A stretch of 15,291 nucleotides of DNA, from assembly GCA_023429565.1 (NCBI GenBank), contig JAEZDJ010000096.1, forward strand, positions 1 to 15,291. Reading direction: 5' to 3'. Below, piece by piece: positions 7,312 through 14,900 of this stretch. Made by a program: the position numbers and the translations under genes. The DNA is from Actinomycetes bacterium (lineage in GTDB: Bacteria; Actinomycetota; Coriobacteriia; Coriobacteriales; Eggerthellaceae). Within the stretch, counting starts at the first letter, position 1; each line of letters opens with the position of its first letter. The notes beneath the pieces were generated by a model. It was not told where the DNA came from, ran no database searches, and saw nothing but the letters and a program-made list of their open reading frames with translations.

Positions 7312-8406
7312 CTATTCTTTCTTGTCCATCGAATTGGCGGATGCGCCCGAAACGATGCTGCTCACGATGCTGTCGGCGTCAGAGGCAACTTCATCGGCAT
7401 TTCCCGACTCTGACAAAGAACGTGCGGCCTCGGCTGCACCTTCGCCAACCACCGTGCCGTCGGACCCGGCTTCATCGCCATAGAGGATGGGTCGCAACTC
7501 CTCCAACGCCTCCGGATACGTCAAGTCCGCACTCATTCCGAACTGGGTCGAAGGCAGGTCGTACACTTTGCCTTCTTGCACGGCTCGGAAATGCTTCCAG
7601 ATGTCGTTCACTGCGAACTCGTTGGCGAACATGGCCATGACCTGGCTTGGCAAAGCATGCGACGTGCGCAGTATGATGTCGGGATCACGCGCCTGCATGT
7701 CCTCGGTGTTCACATTGACGAATTCCTCGTCAGAGTCGGCATAGACATTCTTGCCGCCCGCCAGCTCCACAAGGCTGCCCACATAGCTGTTCGGCGTTGC
7801 CACCACATAGGAGCCGGGAACGCCCATCAAGATGAGCACCGTCGGAGCTTCCACGCCCTCGTTTTGGGCGCGATAGCTCTCAATGAATTCCTCATACTCG
7901 TCCACGAGCTCCTGAGCCTGAGCCTCACGGTCAAACTTCTCGCCCAGATAGGCTATGGAATCATACATGCCCTGCACGCTGCGCAGGTTCAAGAACAACG
8001 ACGACACCATGATGGACGCGTACTTCGGCTGCAGATCGCTGACAAGGGAATTGGGGGACAGAACGTAGTCAGGGCGAAGGGATTTCACGATTTCAAGATC
8101 AGGCGACATGGCCGTGCCCACCTGCTCGACATCGGCGTACCGGTCGGGCAGGTCGCGCGAGGTGGTGGGCACGCCAGCCAGATCGAGCTCAAGCAGATCG
8201 CATATCTCGGCGACCGCAGGTGAAGTGGCGACGATGCGGGCCTCATGCGCGCCGGCTTCGTCAGCCGTGCTCTCGGGATGCTGATCGACGCATCCCGAGA
8301 ACAACAGCGAACCAACAAGGCATACGGCAAGGGAAAGCGCGCCCGCAAGACGTGCTATTCCTCCGCATCGAATCGTCCCGAGAACGGGCTTAGCCACGGC
8401 CGGCAT
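7312..8406 (-). CDS. isdE: Heme-binding lipoprotein of the ABC importer (IsdE/HtsA-type)
   Basis: I place the start at ATG 8406 (364 residues); the frame is open further upstream but only within the preceding gene. GTG 8397 is the alternative, and neither has a clear ribosome-binding site, suggesting coupling to the upstream gene, which it overlaps by 17 nt. The signal peptide ends in the lipobox LFSGC (C39). The rest is a class III periplasmic-binding-protein fold. VGTAMSPDLE places M100, and ILRTSHALP places H250, in the settings of the methionine and histidine that hold heme iron in Staphylococcus IsdE and Streptococcus HtsA, about 150 residues apart as in those proteins. NDIWKHF, GKVYDL and FGMSADLTYP also fit this family. 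An unusual Ser/Asp/Ala-rich tail of about 54 residues (311-364) follows the fold. Role: take heme from the cell-wall relay proteins and hand it to the permease. Confidence 0.9.
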   Translation of the reverse strand: MPAVAKPVLGTIRCGGIARLAGALSLAVCLVGSLLFSGCVDQHPESTADEAGAHEARIVATSPAVAEICDLLELDLAGVPTTSRDLPDRYADVEQVGTAMSPDLEIVKSLRPDYVLSPNSLVSDLQPKYASIMVSSLFLNLRSVQGMYDSIAYLGEKFDREAQAQELVDEYEEFIESYRAQNEGVEAPTVLILMGVPGSYVVATPNSYVGSLVELAGGKNVYADSDEEFVNVNTEDMQARDPDIILRTSHALPSQVMAMFANEFAVNDIWKHFRAVQEGKVYDLPSTQFGMSADLTYPEALEELRPILYGDEAGSDGTVVGEGAAEAARSLSESGNADEVASDADSIVSSIVSGASANSMDKKE

Positions 8407-9316
8407 CCCGATGGGCAGCATCAGAGCGAGAATCGGAACCTTGCCCCGCCGCCGCAGCAGCGGCCGCAGCCGCCTGCCGGGCGCGCTTGGGACGCACATG
8501 CGCCACGTAGACCACGGCGCCCGCAAGGACCGCGACGGCGGCGGCACCGCCCACGATCACGGCGACAGTCCCGGAGTCGAGAGAGCCAGACGACTGCCTG
8601 TCGCCCGTCACCTCACGCCCTTCCTCGTCAAACTCCTGGACGCCCTCGTTGGAAGAACCGCTGGTCAAGCTATCGGCTTCAGATGAGGGCTCCTCAGCTG
8701 CACCAGCCTTGTCGTCGGGCGTTTCGGTGACCGCAGCCACATCCTCGACGCCCTCTCCCGGCACCACCGACTGCACAAACGTGCCGTCGACATCGCCCGC
8801 CTGCAAGGCACCGAACGAGACGAAGCAGATGACCGACCGTCCCATGGGAATCACGTCCATGGTGCAGCGGACGATAGCCGTCTCGCTGGGTATCGCCAGA
8901 CGGTAATCGGCCGTGGCGGTGCCAGTCACGGCATCGGTGCCCGTTTGCATCTGCACGGCCTCAACCGAACCGTACGACGACCCGTCCTGAGACACCTCCA
9001 GCCTGATGCCGCTGATCTGGTCAGCCAGTTTGAAGCGCAAGCTGGCGTACATCGCGCCATCCGTATCGCGCTCGATGAGCGAATTGCCATAGATGATGCT
9101 CGAAACCATCGATTCGCCCAGGGCCACGTTGCTCGTGCCGGCAGAATCCTCTATGGCGCCCGTCACGGGATTCTCGTAGGTGGGATTCGTTGGCGCCGTA
9201 TACACAGCAGAAACCGCGGCGAAAGCTGCTCCTGGAGAAACGACGCCCGCCATGAGGGCGAGCGTCGTGGCCAGGACACAAACCGCCGCGAAGGAAGAAC
9301 GAATGCGCGTGGTCAT
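8390..9316 (-). CDS. Shp-like membrane-anchored heme-binding surface protein
   Basis: I choose ATG 9316 (308 residues): AAAGG lies 6 nt upstream, while ATG 9334 lacks spaced support. Layout: signal peptide (cleavage likely after AFA, about residue 33), one extracellular domain (about 40-172), an acidic Ser/Glu/Asp-rich stalk (about 185-248), a transmembrane helix (about 249-273) and a basic cytoplasmic end with nine consecutive alanines (282-290). The domain resembles the streptococcal Shp heme-binding fold: NPVTGAIEDS, ALGESM, MYASLRFKL and VIPMGRSVICFVSF. Shp binds heme through two methionines; M70 (GESM) and M158 (IPMGR) occupy the matching places, 88 residues apart. There is no sortase motif, so the anchor is the membrane helix. 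The gene lies 21 nt after the NEAT gene and overlaps the binding-lipoprotein gene by 17 nt. Expected role: pass heme from the wall NEAT protein to the IsdE-like lipoprotein. Family assignment is from motif memory. Confidence 0.82.
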   Translation of the reverse strand: MTTRIRSSFAAVCVLATTLALMAGVVSPGAAFAAVSAVYTAPTNPTYENPVTGAIEDSAGTSNVALGESMVSSIIYGNSLIERDTDGAMYASLRFKLADQISGIRLEVSQDGSSYGSVEAVQMQTGTDAVTGTATADYRLAIPSETAIVRCTMDVIPMGRSVICFVSFGALQAGDVDGTFVQSVVPGEGVEDVAAVTETPDDKAGAAEEPSSEADSLTSGSSNEGVQEFDEEGREVTGDRQSSGSLDSGTVAVIVGGAAAVAVLAGAVVYVAHVRPKRARQAAAAAAAAAGQGSDSRSDAAHRDAGRG

Positions 9317-9337
9317 GCCATACCTTTCAGTCATTAC

Positions 9338-11830
9338 CTACTTGCGAAGAGAAAACCGGCGACGCGCTGCGACGGCCGCCGCAGCGCCTGCGACACCCAC
9401 GCCAATCGCCAGGGCAGCCACGCCCGTGACAGGATCACCGGTCTGGGCGAGATTGGAAGAAGAGGCAGACAAGTTGCCTTGGTTCACACCCAAATCTTTG
9501 GCCTGCGAAAGATAGAGATGCAGGTCAGCGGTTTGCGACTGTCCGACACCCAGCTGCTGCATCAACGAAACGGACATCTCAAGAGGAATCACCGTGTCGC
9601 TTTCGGCAGCAGCAATAGACATCGTGAACTGGTTGCCATTCTGCGACAGCTGAGTGCCGTTGTACTTCAGCCAGCTAATGTACCCAAGACCCTCGTCCGT
9701 CGCGGCAATAGTCACCTTGAATGTGCCGTCGCTCTGCGGACGCACCAGTGCCGTGTCGCCGAAGTGCGCGGCAGCCATTGACTTCTCCGTGAGGCTTCCT
9801 TGTTTGAACAGCGTCATGGGCACCTGGTAGGTATGCCCCACCTGGAACATCACGTCAACGCTGGCATTGAAGCGCTCCATTGCCTCGCGCAGTGAGGCGG
9901 CAGCCCCATTTACCGCGTCCTGGGAGGCGTTCGCATCGTTCAGCACCGCGCGTGCGGCAGCAAGCGTGCTCTGGAAGCTCTCCCATGCCGCATCGGCCTT
10001 CTTGCCCTGCGCGATGGCGGCAGCCTGGTCAACGACAGACTGCAAGGCGGCCTTGTCGACAGAGGGAACCTCGCCGCCCGGCTCACCGGCCTTCTCCTGA
10101 AGCGTCGAGGTATCGACGGTCATGGCGTAGGTGATGTCCGCGTTCATGGACCCACCAACGTGCAAGCTCAAATCGATCGCCTGTCCAAGGGAAGGCACGT
10201 TGACGGTGTAGGTCTTGTCGGCCGACTGCTTGATTGCCTGGCCGTTGTACGTGATGTCACCGATGGCGGCGCTGAAGCCCGATGAGCCGCCGAAGTAGAC
10301 GACCACGTTGTACGTGCCGTCATCGAGCAAAGACACCTCCACCGTGTTGCCGAAGTATTTGGCAACCATCTGGTTGAGCATGTCGCCCGCCGAGGCCGAC
10401 GCCCCCGTGCCCGCATAGCTCACGGAAGCCGTGTAAGTCTTTCCAACCTCCATGCCGTACTCGTTCTCGGAGGGAGCGGGATCCTCGATGTCAGCGCTCT
10501 TCTTGAAAGCGGTGATGGCATCAGCCAATTTGTCAAGGGTGCCGTCCACGCCCACCTGAGGGACGAGATCGTTTCCGGCAGCCAGCTCCGCAGTGGCAAT
10601 GGCCGCCTGCAGAGCATTCCACGCATCGTCAGACTTCTGGCCCTGCGTGAACGCCCGGGCCGCCGCAATCGCCGCATTGAGATCGGCCTTGTTCACACCA
10701 ACAGCCGGCGTGATTGCCTCACCCTCGGAAGCAGAATCGGCGTCAAACGTCGCGTTGGCGCCATGTGTCATGGAAAGGCCCATGCCATAGACGTAATAGG
10801 TGAAGCCGACCTCGACGGAATCGTCGAGGCTGCCCACCGTGCCCGTGAAGACGTAGTTGCCCGCTTGGTCGTAGGTCTTCGCGGCTGCCTGACCGGCAAA
10901 GGTGAGCGCCTTGAAGTAATAGCCGCCCTTGGAGCCGGAATCAACCACAAGCGTGACCTGATACGATCCATCCTCCTGGGGCACCACGACGGCGTCCTTG
11001 CCGATCATCCTGCCAGCCATGGACTCCGAGCCATCCGCCTGCGTGAAGGAGACCGGCACGGAGTAGGTCTCGCCAACCTTCATGCCATCCTCCACTGCGT
11101 CGCCGCTCGCATCGAAGGCCGCGATGGCTCCCTGCAGGCTCACCACCGCAACATCGATGGCGGCCTGCGTGGCCCCTTCATCGGCCAGCGTCGAGCGAGC
11201 CGAGTCGATGGCATCCTGCAACGCGTTCCATGCCGCATCGGTCTTCTTGCCTTGCTCGATTTCCGCAGCAGACGCGACCAGCGACTCAAGCGCCGAAGCG
11301 TCAACTTCTTCGCCAGGAGTCGGATCGGCCACATCGCCATTGTTGGGCAGCTGCGTGTAATCGATCGCGAGGTTGACCACCGGAGTGAGGGGCATGGCGG
11401 CAACGAAGAGGCTCACCGCAAGCACTTCCTTCAAGCTTTCCACGCCCGTTATCGTGTACACGCCGTTATGTTGCTTAAACGCTACGCCGTTGTAGGTGAG
11501 GTCGCCGATCTTGGAATAGTTTTCAGAATCCTGGATGGTAAGCTTGACCGTATACGAGCCATTCTCGTAAGACACCTGGGCCTGCGTCCCGAGATACTTC
11601 GTCCCCATGCCGTAGTCGTCGCTCCACGTGATGTTGACGGTGTATTCCTGGCCTTCGACCATCTGATCGTCGACGGCTGTTTTCTGAGCCGGCGCCTCGA
11701 TGGCGCTCGACACCCCGGCCTCGCCGCTCTGGGCGAGAGCCATGACGGGAGTCATGCTGCTCACCAACGTCACCGCAAGCATCGCCGCCGCGCCGCGCTT
11801 GGCGAAAGCGAATTTTTGCCTGTTTGCCAT
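9338..11830 (-). CDS. Cell-wall NEAT-domain heme-binding protein with FIVAR spacers and LAQTG sorting signal
   Basis: I choose ATG 11830 (830 residues): AGAGAGG lies about 9 nt upstream, and it gives a clean signal peptide (cleavage after MALA, residue 33). The mature protein alternates four NEAT-like beta domains (about 58-162, 250-365, 460-575, 662-776) with three FIVAR-type helical modules (about 176-240, 378-445, 588-655). NEAT signs are the opening YTVxxxW/F strand, a short helix with Met (ESMAGRM, DMLNQMVAKYF, KSMAAAHF) and DGxYxVxL strands. The usual heme-binding Y-x3-Y of Isd NEAT domains is absent; a methionine recurs near that point instead (M146, M350, M562, M757). The C-terminus has LAQTG (794-798), a hydrophobic helix and RRR: a sortase signal of the LAXTG type used by class E sortases in high-GC Gram-positives. 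Expected role: capture heme at the wall and pass it to the Shp-like protein 21 nt downstream. Confidence 0.85.
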   Translation of the reverse strand: MANRQKFAFAKRGAAAMLAVTLVSSMTPVMALAQSGEAGVSSAIEAPAQKTAVDDQMVEGQEYTVNITWSDDYGMGTKYLGTQAQVSYENGSYTVKLTIQDSENYSKIGDLTYNGVAFKQHNGVYTITGVESLKEVLAVSLFVAAMPLTPVVNLAIDYTQLPNNGDVADPTPGEEVDASALESLVASAAEIEQGKKTDAAWNALQDAIDSARSTLADEGATQAAIDVAVVSLQGAIAAFDASGDAVEDGMKVGETYSVPVSFTQADGSESMAGRMIGKDAVVVPQEDGSYQVTLVVDSGSKGGYYFKALTFAGQAAAKTYDQAGNYVFTGTVGSLDDSVEVGFTYYVYGMGLSMTHGANATFDADSASEGEAITPAVGVNKADLNAAIAAARAFTQGQKSDDAWNALQAAIATAELAAGNDLVPQVGVDGTLDKLADAITAFKKSADIEDPAPSENEYGMEVGKTYTASVSYAGTGASASAGDMLNQMVAKYFGNTVEVSLLDDGTYNVVVYFGGSSGFSAAIGDITYNGQAIKQSADKTYTVNVPSLGQAIDLSLHVGGSMNADITYAMTVDTSTLQEKAGEPGGEVPSVDKAALQSVVDQAAAIAQGKKADAAWESFQSTLAAARAVLNDANASQDAVNGAAASLREAMERFNASVDVMFQVGHTYQVPMTLFKQGSLTEKSMAAAHFGDTALVRPQSDGTFKVTIAATDEGLGYISWLKYNGTQLSQNGNQFTMSIAAAESDTVIPLEMSVSLMQQLGVGQSQTADLHLYLSQAKDLGVNQGNLSASSSNLAQTGDPVTGVAALAIGVGVAGAAAAVAARRRFSLRK
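9866..11305 (-). repeat. Three FIVAR-type repeat modules interleaved with NEAT domains within the surface protein gene
   Basis: The modules lie at about 11111-11305, 10496-10699 and 9866-10069. Each encodes about 60-70 residues with the pattern L-x-A-A/S-I/E-Q-G-K/Q-K-x-D-A-A-W-x-A/S-L/F-Q and a predicted two- or three-helix fold. The QGKK/QGQK plus DAAW/DDAW core is visible in all three (residues about 193-204, 396-407 and 608-619). FIVAR modules act as spacers or adhesive units in Gram-positive surface proteins. Confidence 0.7.
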
Positions 11831-11872
11831 AGAAAAGGTTCCTCTCTTGCCGTTGAACACTGAATATCTGCA

Positions 11873-11918
11873 AAAGGACCGCCCCGGCGGCAACGCGGCC
11901 ACCGGGGCGTTGGTCCTT
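11873..11918 (-). terminator. Strong GC-rich hairpin between the LRR and NEAT genes (terminator or attenuator)
   Basis: Outer arms AAGGACC (11874-11880) and GGTCCTT (11912-11918), middle arms GCCCCGG (11881-11887) and CCGGGGC (11902-11908), and inner GGC/GCC (11889-11891/11898-11900) stack into one long stem with a 3-nt bulge. On the minus strand it begins 4 nt after the LRR stop codon and ends in TTTT. Only about 42 nt then remain before the NEAT start, too few for an obvious separate promoter, so partial read-through or mRNA processing is likely. Confidence 0.6.
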
Positions 11919-11922
11919 CGCT

Positions 11923-14900
11923 TTATTTGACTTTCCGACGATGCCGGAGGGCTGCGACGGCAGCCACGAGCGCAGAGAGCGCGCCAACGGTGCCAACCGC
12001 CGCGATGGGAGCCGCGTCGCCGGTCTTGGACATTGCCTTGGAAGACGAGCCTGCCTTATCAACCCCGGTGCCCTGATCGCTTCCAGAGCCGCCGTTGTTG
12101 CCAGAACCGCCCTGGCCGCCGTTTGCGCCGTCATTGCCGCCCTGGTTCGACCCATTGTCCTGGCCGTCATCGTCGCCCGGATTGGTCGGATCAACCGGAG
12201 CGGTTTTCTCCGTTACCGTTATGGTCGCTTCACCGCTGCTCACCGTTGCCGTGTTTGTGGCGATGCCCAGCGTGTTGGTGATGACGACACGGTAGGTATG
12301 CTGGCCGACCTCGTCGGTGGCCGGGCTGTACACTGAAGTGGTTGCACCCTCGATCGGCTGCCCATCCTTGTACCATTGATAGGCCAGCACGCCGCCATCG
12401 GATGCCGTTGCGTCGACGGAAAGCGTCGTAACGCTGCCCTGTTCGACAGAAACCGAGACCAGGCTGGACGTGATTTCGGGAGCAGCCGCCACATCGTACA
12501 CCGTGACCGTGGCTACCTGGCTGTTTGCCGTAGCAAGAGCGCCTTCCTTCTCAGCCGTCACCACACAGTGATACTCGTGCGTGCCCCGCTCCGTAGGAAT
12601 GAAGCTGGCCGCGTTGGCACCCTCGATCGCCACACCGTCCTTGTACCATTGGTAGGTCAGCGTCGCGCCCTCGGTTGCCTGGGCACCCACGGTCAGCGTG
12701 ACATTCCCGTCAACCGATGCGGCAGGGGCCGTGTCAAGATCATCGGTGATCGTGGGAGTCTCGACCGAGCCGAGCGTGTCCCCGACCGTCAGATAGGTGG
12801 CATCGCGTGCTTCGACGCGAAGAGGCGAACCGTTCTCAGGCACCGTCCATTGGAAGGTGTTCGAAGTCGTCCAATCCGTCAGCGCCTCTTCGGTGCCGTC
12901 AGCCTTGGTCTGATAGAAGCGATACTCCTTGTCGCCGTCCACGCCGCCTGTGGTGCTGGCCGTCACCGTGACGGTGGAGCCCGGCGCAGTGGCGTCGGTG
13001 GGGGTCATTGCGGCAGCAGCATCGATCGCGACGTCATTCATAAGATTCACCGAAAGCTGCGTGTAGTCCTTGAGCTGCTTGCCGGGATCCACGCCAATGC
13101 CCTCAAGCGCAGCTTTCGCCGTCGCATAGCCCGTCGTACCTGGAATGGCGTACACCGTTATATCGGTGGAATAGGTCACACGCGGAATGGTCAAGGCCGA
13201 AACGTCCGCGCCCACAACGAGGATCGAGGGGGCATGGGACAGGCTCACGGAGCTCATGCCGGGGCCGGAATACACGGTGCTCGAACCACGCCCCATGTTG
13301 AAGCCCTCATTGTACGATCCGCCGTTTCCTCCACTCAGGACAAGATGGTCAGGGGCTCCCCACATGAAGGCCCCGTCGATGGCCCCAATGGCCGAGCCAA
13401 AGTCGATAACGTCGACATTGGAGCCGTTGAGCGCATTGCCATACACAAACTCAAGGCTGTTTTTGGGAAACGTGATCTCGGTCAAGGCATCGCAGCCATT
13501 GAAGGCTCCTGTATAGAGGCCCTTCATGCCTTCGGGAAGCACGACCTTTTGCAGGTTGGCGTTGTTTCGAACCGCCTGCGAGTCAATGTATTCCGTGCCC
13601 TCTGCCACCACCAGTTCGGTAAAGTCATTTGTGGGCAGCGAGAGGATGAGGTGCTTGCCGCTGTAAAGAGGCTTGCCGTAGTAGTCGGTCGCGCCATCTG
13701 CGTAGGTCACATTGCCATAGAGCACATTGTTCTCGGCAGAATACACGGGATTGTCATCGGCAACCGTCAATTCCTCGACGTTGTTGCAGCCCGTGAAGAG
13801 CATGCTGAACGCGGCGGTCATGCCGGCTCCAATGTGTATGTTCTTGAGAGCGGCATTGTTGGAGAACACCGAGTCACCAATAGCAGTGAGCGTGTCGGGC
13901 ATGACGACAGACACGAGCGGCACGCCATCGCCAAACGCCTGACCGCCGATCGATTCGAGCCGCGTGCCAAAATCGACATCCGACAAAGCCCGGTCAGAAT
14001 AGAACGCGCTGGCACCCAGCGTCTTGGTCCCCCCAAGATCAACGCTCGTGATCTGAGCATCGTTGCTAAAAGCGTTGTTCTCAATGGCTTCCATGCCGTC
14101 AGGGAGCACCAGTGCGCCAGACAGGTTCGTGCAGGCGTTGAAAGCCAGCCCGCTGATGGTCTTCAGCGTCGTGGGGAACGTCAGCCCTGTGACAGAGCCC
14201 TGCTGGAATGCCGCCGCTGCCACCCGCACCGTTCCCTCAGGAATGGCGTAGGCGCCGCTCATGCCATTCTTGTAGAAGAAGAGCGTCGCCTTGTCCTTGC
14301 TGAACAAGACGTTGTCAACGACGGTGCAATTTGCCTCTTCGTCAGCCGTGAAGGTGGTGATGGCAGACGAGTATTGGAACAGGCCCTCAAGCGAGCTCTC
14401 CGGCACGTTCTTGCCGATGCTCACTTTGGTCAGGCTGCCCATCTGACTGAAAGCACCCGACCCAAGGCTCGTCACGCTGTCGGGAATGTCGATCTGGCTG
14501 ATGCTCGTGCCCATGAAGGCAGAGCTGCCGACATACTCGACGTTCTGAAGGTCGACGCTCGAAAGGCCTGAAAGGGAGAACGCCCCCGAACCAATGCGCT
14601 TGATGGATGCGGGAAGATTGCCGTCCGCGATGCCCGTGCCGCTGAATGCCGAGTCCCCTATTTCCACGAGGCTTGAGGGCCAACCCTTCGTGCGCGCCTC
14701 GTCCCCGGTGTTGCTGAGGTTTATCTCGGTGATGCCGGTGTTGCCAAACGCGCCGGCGCCTATAGACGTGACCTTGTCAGTCATGGTCAGGCTGTAGAAG
14801 CGAGACGAGTAGTTGCATGCATTGACCGGAATTTCTGTGACCCCGCCAAAATCAACCTTCTCGATGTAGGTCGAGGCAAAGCAGCCCTCGCCCATCTTCT

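Noticed and set aside
8407..8547. Upstream extension of the heme-binding lipoprotein to an ATG at 8547
   Set aside because: It would overlap the preceding gene by about 150 nt, encode an Arg/Pro-rich leader, and bury the lipoprotein signal in the middle.
10763..11863. 366-codon plus-strand frame opposite the NEAT gene
   Set aside because: No ribosome-binding site or recognisable domain; the minus-strand NEAT/FIVAR reading is far better supported.
12376..14571. 731-codon open frame on the plus strand opposite the LRR gene
   Set aside because: Its translation is Arg/His-rich with no domain pattern, while the opposite strand shows clear LRR repeats. It is an antisense shadow of a high-GC coding region.
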